A stretch of DNA of 64,000 nucleotides, taken from Liolophura sinensis. Its lineage: Eukaryota; Mollusca; Polyplacophora; Chitonida; Chitonidae. Of this stretch, positions 41,076 through 53,613 are shown piece after piece. The translations under genes were made by a program, and so were the position numbers. Position 1 is the first letter of the stretch. Every line of letters starts with the position of its first letter. The DNA is taken from contig NC_088297.1 in assembly GCF_032854445.1 (NCBI RefSeq), positions 6,711,740 to 6,775,739 of the forward strand, read 5' to 3'. The notes beneath the pieces were generated by a model, which did not search any database, was not told the DNA's origin, and was given only the letters and a program-made list of their open reading frames with translations.

Positions 41076-44000
41076 TGATTACATTGCTCATCTTGTATTT
41101 AAGCATGCTATTATAATGATTACAATGTTCATCTTGTAACTGAGTATACTAGTATAATGATTACATTGTTAATTTTGTAACTGAGCATGCTATTATACTA
41201 ATTACAATGTTCATCTTGTAATTGAGCATGCTATTATAATGATTACAATGTTTATGTTGTAACTGAACATGCTATTATACTGATAACAATGTTTATCTTG
41301 TAACTAAGCATGATATTATAATAATTACAATGTTCATTTTGTAACTGAACATGCTATTATAATGATTACAATGTTCGTCTTGTAAGTGACCATGTTATTA
41401 TAATGATTACAATCTTCACCTTGTAAATGAACATGCTATTACAATAATTACAATATTGATCATGTAACTGAACATGCTATTATATCGATTACAATCCTCA
41501 CGTTGTAACTGAACGTGCCAATATAATGATTACATTGTTTATCTTGTAACTGAACATGCTATTATAATAATTACAAAGGTTGTCTTGTAACTGAACATGC
41601 TTTTATATTAATTACAATAATCACCTTGTAACTGATTATGCTATTATAATGATTACAATGTTCACCTTGTCACTGAACGTGATATTATAATAATTTTAAT
41701 GTTCATATTGTAACTGAACACGGTATTAGGTTATTGCAATGTTCATCCTGTTACCGATTATGCTATTATAATGATTACAATGTTCATCTTGTAACTGAGC
41801 ATGCTATTACAATAATTACAATGTTCATCTTGTAACTCACCATGCTGTTATAATGATTACAATGTTCATCTTGTAACTGAACATGCTAATATAATGATTA
41901 CAATATTCATTTTGCAACTGAACATGCTTTTATACTGATTACAATGTTCATCTTGTAACTACATATGCTATAATAATGATTGCAATATTCATTTTGTAAC
42001 TGAGCATGCTATTATATTGATTACAATGATGATTTTGTAACCGTTGACGCTATTATAATGATTACAATGTTCACCTTGTCACTGAACGTGCTATTATAAT
42101 AATTTTAATGTTCGTTTTGTAACTGAACACGGTATTAGGTTATTATAATGTTCATCTTGTAACTGAACATGCTATTATAATGATTACAATGTTCATCTAT
42201 TAACTGAGCACGCTATTGTAATGATCACAATGTTCACCTTGTAACTGAGCACATTATTATAATGATTACAATGTTCATCTTCTAACTGAATATGCTATTG
42301 TAATGATTACAATGTCCATTTTGCAACTGAGCATGCTTGTATACTGATTACAATGTTGACCTTGCAACTGATGATGTTTTAATAATGATTACAATGTTCA
42401 CTTTGTAACTGAACATGCTTTTACAATGATTTCAATGTTCATCTTGTAACTGAACATGCTATTATGTCGATTACAATCTTCATCTTGCAACTGAGCATGA
42501 TATTATAATGATTACAATGTTCATCTTGTAATTGAACGTGCTAATATAATGATTACAATGTTCATTTTGTAACTGATGATGTTATTATAATGATTACAAT
42601 ATTCAACTTGTAACTGAATATGCTAATGTAATGATTACAATGTCCATTTTGCAACTAAGCATGCTTTTATACTGATTACAATGTCCACTTTGTAACTGAA
42701 CATGCTATTATAATGATTACAATGTTCATCTTGTAATTGAACGAGCTAATATAGTGAATACAATGTTTATTTTGTAACTGATGATGTTTTTATAATGATT
42801 ACAATATTCATCTTATAAGTGAATATGCTAAGGTAGTGATTACAATGTCCATTTTGCAACTGAGCATGCTTTTATACTGATTACAATGTTCACCTTGTAA
42901 CTGATGATGTTTTTATAATGATTACAATGTTCGTCTTGTAACTTAGCATGCTATTATAATGATGACAATGTTCATTTTGTAAATGAGCACGCTATTATAC
43001 TGTTTACAATGTTCATCTTGTAACTGAGCATGCTATTATAATGATTACAATCTTCATCTTGTAACTGAGCATGCAATTATAATGATTACAATGTTCACTT
43101 TGTAACTGAACATGCTATTACAATGTTCATCTTGTAACTGAACATGCTATTATGTCGATTACAATCTTCATCTTGTAACTGAAAATGATATTATAATGAT
43201 TACAATGTTTATCTTGCAACTGAGCATGCTATTATAATGATTACAATGTTCACTTCGTAACTGAACATGCTATTATAACTAATACAATGTTCATCTTGTA
43301 ACTGGGCATGTTTTTATAATGATTACAATGTTCACCTTGTAACTGAACATGCTTTTATGACTATTACAATGTTCATCTTGTAATTGAACGTGCTAATATA
43401 ATGAATACAATGTTCATTTTGTAACTGATGATGTTATTATAATGATTACAATATTCATCTTGTAACTGAACATGCTATTATGATTACAATTTTCATCTTG
43501 TAACTGAGCTTTCTATTATAATGATTACAATGTTTACCTTGTAACTGAGCGTGCTAATATAATGATTACAATGTTCACCTTGTAACTGAGCATGCTAATA
43601 TAATGATTACAATGTTTATCTTGTAACTGAGCATGCTATTATAAAACACGAGTCTCTTTAACTGGATTTAGTCTATTTCACCTGGGGGGAAAAATGAAAG
43701 ATTTAGTTTGGATAATGTGTGGGGATAAGATGAGCTTTTTAGCGTGTATTTGGTCCAAACTGCATCTTTGTACCGTTGATCGTTGAGAAGAAATAGAAGG
43801 CATTTCTCAATATTGGCACTTAAAAGATGGTGCCAGCTAGGAAATCAGCTCTAACCCCAGTGTTCCATGTGGGATTACAGAGAACACTTGGTCCCGCAGC
43901 TTTTAAGATCGTTTCTCTTTTCAGTCATTATAGCAAGGTTTCTCAACAATCGACAAAAAAAAAAATGAAAAAAAATCAGCAGAGAACTATCTGCAATCCG

Positions 44001-44588
44001 TGGTATCCCGTGCCTTGACAGGTGTAAGGCAACCTGATTTTTAAATAACACCGCGCAGTGATTGCTTTCAACCTTTGAATCTTTCTTTCATACTTGCATT
44101 ACAATGTGACGTCAAACCCAATCATCCAGTCATTCGGTGATTACTGTTAGACAACAATTGAATCAAACCTTTCAGGTGTCATTTCAAGAGATCTAAAACG
44201 CTATCTAGTTAGCAACAAAGGCTTCAAAGGCTTAATTTGTGCTCTTGTGTACACAGTGCTTATTAGTACACGGACTCTGTCTGTGGAATTTTGTGTATAT
44301 GTCGTCATACACTCAGTTATACTGTGGACTTTCCCTCTTGTAAATATTGCCTCTGTGCATTTTTCAGCATTGTGTAAGTACTTTAGTATTTGTATAGATA
44401 TTGCTATCATTTCTTGTTAAACTTAAGTATTTTAGCTCTTGTAAAAGTCTTGTTATCTGTTCCTGTTAAATGTAATAAATTGTTGAAAAATAAAATCTGC
44501 TGGTTTTGGTTACTTTTTTGTGCGGCTAAACTGTCGTGTATTTCGAACAAGCCATCTCTTTATAATACAGATAGTTTTGGGTCGTAAC

Positions 44589-44779
44589 ATTATTTATTTA
44601 TTTATTTGGTGTACTGGGGGAAACCCACGACTACCCGCAGGTTGCCAGAAGACCTCCTCATGGACGGCAAAAAGAGGAAGCCAGCCTGAGCTGGACTTGA
44701 ACTCACAGCGACCGCATCGGTTGGAAGCCCATTGCAGGGCGATGGCGTGCTGACCCCCTCGGTAACTGAGGCCCTCCTC
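44589..44779 (-). mobile_element. tRNA-derived SINE with (AAAT)n tail, in S4
   Basis: This orthologous copy matches the S3 form, including CTCGGTAACTGAGG next to the head. Confidence 0.75.
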
Positions 44780-45030
44780 AAACAAAAATTAAATAAGTAA
44801 GTAAAATGTAAAACGTTGTGAGGCCGATAGAAAATCATGTGTTTCTCTAACTGATTTCACTCCAATTTATTCTTTCATCCAGCGTGTTGACAGAGTCAGT
44901 GGAATTCGGATGTTTAAATGGTTTCAAGCAACGAAGTATCATTACTTCAAGATATTAATATAACCTGAAGTCAGGCAGCTTCTAAACCTGGATCACTGTG
45001 TTTTCCTGAATCGTTGATTAAATCAATTAA

Positions 45031-45160
45031 CACCATACTGAATCTCTGTTGCACAGTAAACACCATCCTCACTCTCTGCTGTACAGTAAATACCATCCTG
45101 AAACTCTGCTACACAGTAAGCACCATCCTGAATCTCTGCTGCACAGTAAACACCGTCAGG
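45031..45160. repeat. 30-bp minisatellite in S4
   Basis: Four units plus a partial, S3-type variants. Confidence 0.9.
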
Positions 45161-45214
45161 AATTTTACACTGACTGCAATCAGATAGCATTTTTCTGTAT
45201 AGACATGTATGTCG

Positions 45215-45226
45215 CTGTGCAACTGA
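45215..45226. other. Empty SINE target site in S4
   Basis: A single CTGTGCAACTGA is followed by CGATCAGATAAC, with no SINE. It lies within the same 50-bp duplication as in S3. Confidence 0.85.
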
Positions 45227-46099
45227 CGATCAGATAACATTTATCTGTAAAGACATGTATGTCTCTGCGCCATTTACTGTACCTATGTCTTTCACTTCAG
45301 GCAAACCTTAGTCCTCCCATACATAACCCCACCTGACAAGGCTCCTACTCAGGCTATTTATTTCCTAGTGAAAGGAAGGCTTTAAGCATACATGTTTGTA
45401 CATATAATATTAGTGGTGCGAGTTTTCAGTAATCCACAATTAACATATAACAGACCTATCAAAACCCTCACAGAATCCAAACGAAGTCCACCGTAAGAAC
45501 TCTGGAAAAAACATATTAGGAGCTCAAGTACGTCTATATCGCATTTTTTATTTCATTTCTAACATGATGAGATCACAGAGCTGTTACATTTATCTGTCAA
45601 AACCGTTAGTTTAATAAGGTACATATTTGTCCTGAAAGAAAGAGACAAAGTTATTGATCTCATTAACGTACGTGTACCTGCCGACGAGCATCAGTTACCA
45701 TTGTCAGCAAGACTAGTCGCGATATAGAAGAACCGTAGAGAAAACCATCAAAGAATTGGGGTCGAATTTTCTGATCTTATTGCAGTCAGATTAATTTCAC
45801 AGATATCGTATTCTACACATTTGGCCCATTGCCAGTACGCTGCAAATAGGGGTGCGAAACAATGCATGTATTTTTCATTGAGGAATGAAGAAAATGGTTT
45901 TAAAAAAGGACAAACTTAAGTTCTCTTAACTATGCATACCTGTAGTTTCCGTTTTGAAAGGCTAAACAGTCTAACAAAGGGCCACTTGACTTAAGAACAT
46001 GCCTATTACAATATTACATGTAATTAACATAAATACGATATGATGGCGTTTAGTTAAACTAAGGTGAATATACCAGAGTTTGGAAGCGATTTATTCTAA

Positions 46100-49000
46100 A
46101 AATAATTCTTACAACGTTCATCTGGTAACTGAACATGCTATTATAATGATTACAATGTTCATCCTGTAACTGAGCACGCTATTATACTGATTACAATGTT
46201 CATCTTGTAACTGGGCATACTAGTATAATGATTACAATATTAATTTTGTAACTGAGCATGCTATTATACTGATTACAATGTTCATCTTGTAACTGAGCAT
46301 GCTATTATAATGATTACAATGTTTATGTTGTAACTGAACATGCTATTATACTGATAACAATGTTCATCTTGTAACTCGGCATACTAGTATAATGATTACA
46401 ATATTAATTTTGTAACTGAGCATGCTATTATACTGATTACAATGTTCATCTTGTAATTGAGCATGCTATTATAATGATTACATTGGTCATCTTGTATTTG
46501 AGCATGCTATTATAATGATTACAATGTTCATTTTGTAACTGAGCATACTAGTACAATGATTACAATGTTAATTTTGTAACTGAGCATGTTTTTTTACTGA
46601 TTACAATGTTAAGTTTGTAACTGAGCATGCTATTATACTGATTACAAAGTTCATCTTGTAATTGAGCATGCTATTATAATGATTACAATGTTCATGTTGT
46701 AACTGAACATGCTATTATACTGATAACAATGTTCATCTTGTAACTAAGCATAATATTATAATAATTACAATGTTCATTTTGTAACTGAATATGCTATTAT
46801 ATTGATTACAATGTTCACCTTGTAACTGAACATCCTAATATAATGATTACAATGTTCATCTGGTAACTGAGTGAGAGCTTGGGGTTTAACGTCGTTCTCT
46901 CTGGTAACTGAACATGTTATTATAATGATTACAATGTTCACCTTGTAAATGAATATGCTATTACAAAAATTACAATATTCATCTTGTAACTGAACATGCT
47001 ATTATATCGTTTACAATCTTCATGTTGTAACTCAACGTGCTAATATAATGATTACAATGTTCATCGTGTAACTGAAGATGCTATTATAATAATTGCAATG
47101 GTCGTCTTGTAATTGAGCATGCTAATATAATGATTACAATGTTCGTCTAGTAACTGAGCAAGCTATTATAATGATTACAATGTTCACCTCGTCACTGAAC
47201 GTGCTATTATAATGATTTTAATGTTCATTTTCTAAATGAACACGGTATTAGGTAATTACAATTTTTATCTTGTAACCGAATATGCTATTATAATGATTAC
47301 AATGTTCATCTTGTAAAGAAATATGCTAATATAATGATTGCAATATTATTTTGTAACTGAGCATACTATTATAATGATTACAATGTTTATTTTGTAACTG
47401 ATGATGCAATTATAATGATTGCAATGTTCACCTTGTAACTGAGCATGCTATTATAATGATTACAATGTTCAGCTTGTAACTGAGCATGCTATTATACTGA
47501 TTACAATGTTCATCTTGTAACAGAGCATACTAGTATAATGATTACAATGTTAATTTTGTAACTGAGCATGCTATTATACTGATTACAATCTTCATCTTGT
47601 AACAGAGTATACTAGCATAATGATTACAATGTTATTTTTGCAACTGAGCATGCTATTATGCTGATTACAATGTTCATCTTGTAACAGAGCATACTAGTAT
47701 AAAAATTACAATATTAATTTTGTAACTGAGCATGCTATTATACTGATTAGAATTTTCATCTTGTAATGGAGCATGCTATTATAATGATTACATTGCTCAT
47801 CTTGTATTTAAGCATGCTATTATAATGATTACAATGTTCATCTTGTAACTGAGTATACTAGTATAATGATTACATTGTTAATTTTGTAACTGAGCATGCT
47901 ATTATACTAATTACAATGTTCATCTTGTAATTGAGCATGCTATTATAATGATTACAATGTTTATGTTGTAACTGAACATGCTATTATACTGATAACAATG
48001 TTTATCTTGTAACTAAGCATGATATTATAATAATTACAATGTTCATTTTGTAACTGAACATGCTATTATAATGATTACAATGTTCGTCTTGTAAGTGACC
48101 ATGTTATTATAATGATTACAATCTTCACCTTGTAAATGAACATGCTATTACAATAATTACAATATTGATCATGTAACTGAACATGCTATTATATCGATTA
48201 CAATCCTCACGTTGTAACTGAACGTGCCAATATAATGATTACATTGTTTATCTTGTAACTGAACATGCTATTATAATAATTACAAAGGTTGTCTTGTAAC
48301 TGAACATGCTTTTATATTAATTACAATAATCACCTTGTAACTGATTATGCTATTATAATGATTACAATGTTCACCTTGTCACTGAACGTGATATTATAAT
48401 AATTTTAATGTTCATATTGTAACTGAACACGGTATTAGGTTATTGCAATGTTCATCCTGTTACCGATTATGCTATTATAATGATTACAATGTTCATCTTG
48501 TAACTGAGCATGCTATTACAATAATTACAATGTTCATCTTGTAACTCACCATGCTGTTATAATGATTACAATGTTCATCTTGTAACTGAACATGCTAATA
48601 TAATGATTACAATATTCATTTTGCAACTGAACATGCTTTTATACTGATTACAATGTTCATCTTGTAACTACATATGCTATAATAATGATTGCAATATTCA
48701 TTTTGTAACTGAGCATGCTATTATATTGATTACAATGATGATTTTGTAACCGTTGACGCTATTATAATGATTACAATGTTCACCTTGTCACTGAACGTGC
48801 TATTATAATAATTTTAATGTTCGTTTTGTAACTGAACACGGTATTAGGTTATTATAATGTTCATCTTGTAACTGAGCACGCTATTATAATGATTACAATG
48901 TTCATCTATTAACTGAGCACGCTATTGTAATGATCACAATGTTCACCTTGTAACTGAGCACATTATTATAATGATTACAATGTTCATCTTCTAACTGAAT

Positions 49001-50352
49001 ATGCTATTGTAATGATTACAATGTCCATTTTGCAACTGAGCATGCTTGTATACTGATTACAATGTTGACCTTGCAACTGATGATGTTTTAATAATGATTA
49101 CAATGTTCACTTTGTAACTGAACATGCTTTTACAATGATTTCAATGTTCATCTTGTAACTGAACATGCTATTATGTCGATTACAATCTTCATCTTGCAAC
49201 TGAGCATGATATTATAATGATTACAATGTTCATCTTGTAATTGAACGTGCTAATATAATGATTACAATGTTCATTTTGTAACTGATGATGTTATTATAAT
49301 GATTACAATATTCAACTTGTAACTGAATATGCTAATGTAATGATTACAATGTCCATTTTGCAACTAAGCATGCTTTTATACTGATTACAATGTCCACTTT
49401 GTAACTGAACATGCTATTATAATGATTACAATGTTCATCTTGTAATTGAACGAGCTAATATAGTGAATACAATGTTTATTTTGTAACTGATGATGTTTTT
49501 ATAATGATTACAATATTCATCTTATAAGTGAATATGCTAAGGTAGTGATTACAATGTCCATTTTGCAACTGAGCATGCTTTTATACTGATTACAATGTTC
49601 ACCTTGTAACTGATGATGTTTTTATAATGATTACAATGTTCGTCTTGTAACTTAGCATGCTATTATAATGATGACAATGTTCATTTTGTAAATGAGCACG
49701 CTATTATACTGTTTACAATGTTCATCTTGTAACTGAGCATGCTATTATAATGATTACAATCTTCATCTTGTAACTGAGCATGCAATTATAATGATTACAA
49801 TGTTCACTTTGTAACTGAACATGCTATTACAATGTTCATCTTGTAACTGAACATGCTATTATGTCGATTACAATCTTCATCTTGTAACTGAAAATGATAT
49901 TATAATGATTACAATGTTTATCTTGCAACTGAGCATGCTATTATAATGATTACAATGTTCACTTCGTAACTGAACATGCTATTATAACTAATACAATGTT
50001 CATCTTGTAACTGGGCATGTTTTTATAATGATTACAATGTTCACCTTGTAACTGAACATGCTATTACAATGATTACAATGTTCACCTTGTAACTGACCAC
50101 ATTATTATAATAATTACAATGTTCATCTTGTAATTGAACGTGCTATTATAATGATTACAATGTTCATCTTGTAACTGAACATGCTATTATGATTACAATT
50201 TTCATCTTGTAACTGAGCTTTCTATTATAATGATTGCAATGTTTACCTTGTAACTGAGCGTTCTAATATAATGATTACAATGTTCACCTTGTAACTGAGC
50301 ATGCTAATATAATGATTGCAATGTTTATCTTGTAACTGAGCATGCTATTATA
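46100..50352. repeat. Satellite block 5, 41-bp monomer array
   Basis: This array is nearly identical in length and monomer order to block 4, as expected for a 6.7-kb tandem duplication that includes the spacer. It differs from block 4 near 50050-50190, where the monomer order matches the end of block 1 instead. One 29-bp SINE-tail insertion lies at 46871-46899. No gene is seen. Confidence 0.96.
46871..46899 (-). mobile_element. 29-bp truncated SINE tail inside satellite (block 5)
   Basis: Same insertion as in block 4, including the GAGAG change. Confidence 0.8.
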
Positions 50353-51297
50353 AAACACGAGTCTCTTTAACTGGATTTAGTCTATTTCAGCTGAGGGGAA
50401 AAATGAAAGATTTAGTCTGGATAATGTGTGGGGATAAGATGAGCTTTTTAGCGTGTATTTGGTCCAAACTGCATCTTTGTACCGTTGATCGTTGAGAAGA
50501 AATAGAAGGCATTTCTCAATATTGGCACTTAAAAGATGGTGCCAGCTAGGAAATCAGCTCTAACCCCAGTGTTCCATGTGGGATTACAGAGAACACTTGG
50601 TCCCGCAGCTTTTAAGATCGTTTCTCTTTTCAGTCATTATAGCAAGGTTTCTCAACAATCGACAAAAAAAAAAATGAAAAAAAAATCAGCAGAGAACTAT
50701 CTGCAATCCGTGGTATCCCGTGCCTTGACAGGTGTAAGGCAACCTGATTTTTAAATAACACCGCGCAGTGATTGCTTTCAACCTTTGAATCTTTCTTTCA
50801 TACTTGCATTACAATGTGACGTCAAACCCAATCATCCAGTCATTCGGTGATTACTGTTAGACAACAATTGAATCAAACCTTTCAGGTGTCATTTCAAGAG
50901 ATCTAAAACGCTATCTAGTTAGCAACAAAGGCTTCAAAGGCTTAATTTGTGCTCTTGTGTACACAGTGCTTATTAGTACACGGACTCTGTCTGTGGAATT
51001 TTGTGTATATGTCGTCATACACTCAGTTATACTGTGGACTTTCCCTCTTGTAAATATTGCCTCTGTGCATTTTTCAGCATTGTGTAAGTACTTTAGTATT
51101 TGTATAGATATTGCTATCATTTCTTGTTAAACTTAAGTATTTTAGCACTTGTAAAAGTCTTGTTATCTGTTCCTGTTAAATGTAATAAATTGTTGAAAAA
51201 TAAAATCTGCTGGTTTTGGTTACTTTTTCGTGCGATTAAACTGTCGTGTATTTCGAACAAGCCATCTCTTTATAATACAGACAGTTTGGGTCGTAAC

Positions 51298-51488
51298 ATT
51301 ATTTATTTATTTATTTGGTGTACTGGGGGAAACCCACGACTACCCGCAGGTTGCCAGAAGACCTCCTCATGGACGGCAAAAAGAGGAAGCCAGCCTGAGC
51401 TGGACTTGAACTCACAGCGACCGCATCGGTTGGAAGCCCATTGCAGGGCGATGGCGTGCTGACCCCCTCGGTAACTGAGGCCCTCCTC
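51298..51488 (-). mobile_element. tRNA-derived SINE with (AAAT)n tail, in S5
   Basis: This orthologous copy matches the S3/S4 form. Confidence 0.75.
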
Positions 51489-51739
51489 AAACAAAAATTA
51501 AATAAGTAAGTAAAATGTAAAACGTTGTGAGGCCGATAGAAAATCATGTGTTTCTCTAACTGATTTCACTCCAATTTATTCTTTCATCCAGCGTGTTGAC
51601 AGAGTCAGTGGAATTCGGATGTTTAAATGGTTTCAAGCAACGAAGTATCATTACTTCAAGATATTAATATAACCTGAAGTCAGGCAGCTTCTAAACCTGG
51701 ATCACTGTGTTTTCCTGAATCGTTGATTAAATCAATTAA

Positions 51740-51869
51740 CACCATACTGAATCTCTGTTGCACAGTAAACACCATCCTCACTCTCTGCTGTACAGTAAAT
51801 ACCATCCTGAAACTCTGCTACACAGTAAGCACCATCCTGAATCTCTGCTGCACAGTAAACACCGTCAGG
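51740..51869. repeat. 30-bp minisatellite in S5
   Basis: Four units plus a partial, S3-type variants. Confidence 0.9.
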
Positions 51870-51923
51870 AATTTTACACTGACTGCGATCAGATAGCATT
51901 TTTCTGTATAGACATGTATGTCG

Positions 51924-51935
51924 CTGTGCAACGGA
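51924..51935. other. Empty SINE target site in S5
   Basis: A single CTGTGCAACGGA is followed by CGATCACATAAC, with no SINE. The T-to-G change is private to this copy. Confidence 0.83.
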
Positions 51936-53584
51936 CGATCACATAACATTTATCTGTAAAGACATGTATGTCTCTGCGCCATTTACTGTACCTATGTCTT
52001 TCACTTCAGGCAAACCTTAGTCCTCCCATACATAACCCCACCTGACAAGGCTCCTACTCGGGCTATTTTATTTCCTAGTGAAAGGAAGGCTTTAAGCATA
52101 CATGTTTGTACATATAATATTAGTGGTGCGAGTTTTCAGTAATCCACAATTAACATATAACAGACCTATCAAAACCCTCACAGAATCCAAACGAAGTCCA
52201 CCGTAAGCACTCCGGAAAAAACATATTAGGAGCTCAAGTACGTCTATATCGCATTTTTTATTTCATTTCTAACATGATGAGATCACAGAGCTGTTACATT
52301 TATCTGTCAAAACCGTTAGCTTAATAAGGTACATATTTGTCCTGAAAGAAAGAGACAAAGTTATTGATCTCATTAACGTACGTGTACCTGCCGACGAGCA
52401 TCAGTTACCATTGTCAGCAAGACTAGTCCCGATATAGAAGAACCGTAGAGAAAACCATCAAAGAATTGGGGTCGAATTTTCTGATCTTATTGCAGTCATG
52501 TATTTTTCATTGAGGAATGAAGAAAATGGCTTTAGAAAAGGACAAACTTAAGTTCTCTTAAATATGCATACCTGTAGTTTCCGTTTTGAAAGGCTAAACA
52601 GTCTAACAAAGGGCCACTTGACTTAAGAACATGCCTATTACAATATTACATGTAATTAACATAAATACGATATGATGGCGTTTAGTTAAACTAAGGTGAT
52701 TATACCAGAGTTTGGAAGCGATTTATTCTAAAAATAATTCTTACAATGTTCATCTGGTAACTGAACATCCTATTATAATGATTACAATCTTCATCTTGTA
52801 ACTGAGCACGCTATTATACTGATTACAATGTTCATCTTGTAACTGGGCATACTAGTATAATGATTACAATATTAATTTTGTAACTGAGCATGCTATTATA
52901 CTGATTACAATGTTCATCTTGTAACTGAGCATGCTATTATAATGATTACAATGTTCATGTTGTAACTGAACAGGCTATTATACTGATAACAATGTTCATC
53001 TTGTAACTGGGCATACTAGTATAATGATTACAATGTTCATTTTGTAACTGAGCATGCTATTATACTGATTACAATCTTAATCTTGTAACAGAGCATACTA
53101 GTATAACGATTACAATATTGATTTTGTAACTGAGCATGCTATTATACTGATTACAATTTTCATCTTGTAATTGAGCATGCTATTATAAGGATTACATTGC
53201 TCATCTTGTATTTGAGCATGCTATTATAATGATTACAATGTTCATCTTGTAACTGAGCATACTAGTATAATGATTACAATCTTAATTTTGTAACTGAGCA
53301 TGCTATTTTACTAATTACAATGTTAAGTTTGTAACTGAGCATGCTATTATACTGATTACAATGTTCATCTTGTAATTGAGCATGCTATTATAATGATTAC
53401 AATGTTCATGTTGTAACTGAACATGCTATTATACTGATAACAATGTTCATCTTGTAACTAAGCATAATATTATAATAATTACAATGTTCATTTTGTAACT
53501 GAATATGCTTTTATATTGATTACAATGTTCACCTTGTAACTGAACGTCCTAATATAATGATTCCAATGTTCATCTGGTAACTGA

Positions 53585-53613
53585 GTGAGTGCTTGGGGTT
53601 TAACGTCGTTCTC
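53585..53613 (-). mobile_element. 29-bp truncated SINE tail inside satellite (block 6, first)
   Basis: Same insertion. This copy matches the full-length SINE tail best (GTGAGTGCTTGGGGTTTAAC). Confidence 0.8.

Larger units (their letters stand above)
36938..43643. repeat. 6.7-kb tandem unit, copy 1 (spacer S3 + block 4)
   Basis: The spacer plus the following satellite block is 6,706 bp long and is followed at once by a near-identical second copy. It differs from U1-U3 in lacking the second SINE and in having a longer right end to its spacer. Confidence 0.88.
39391..43643. repeat. Satellite block 4, 41-bp monomer array
   Basis: This 4.25-kb array is rich in CATACTAGTATAATG monomers spaced 164 bp or 82 bp apart. 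It is nearly identical to block 5 except in the last few hundred bases. It contains one 29-bp SINE-tail insertion at 40162-40190. The first monomers after the spacer are slightly degenerate (TTCTTACAACGTTCATCTGG). No gene is seen. Confidence 0.96.
43644..46099. other. Spacer S4, long right end, second SINE absent
   Basis: This is closely related to S3. Private or S5-shared changes include an 11-A run, CTTTTAAGATCG in place of CTTTTATGATCG, and GTTAGACAAC in place of GTTACACAAC. The poly-A change shifts the frame of the short reading frame that starts at 43827, so that frame differs in this copy. Confidence 0.9.
43644..50352. repeat. 6.7-kb tandem unit, copy 2 (spacer S4 + block 5)
   Basis: This 6,709-bp tandem copy of the preceding unit is distinguished by a longer poly-A run in the spacer, a C-to-G change giving GTTAGACAAC, and an exchanged patch near the end of its satellite. 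Confidence 0.88.
50353..52731. other. Spacer S5, second SINE absent, 78-bp deletion
   Basis: This resembles S4 but has a 78-bp deletion near 52498, where GCAGTCA joins TGTATTTTTC. The missing bases correspond to 39080-39157 in S3. It shares TTTAGCACTTG with S6, where S3 and S4 have TTTAGCTCTTG. Its empty SINE site reads GTGCAACGGACGATCACA, with private substitutions. Confidence 0.9.
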
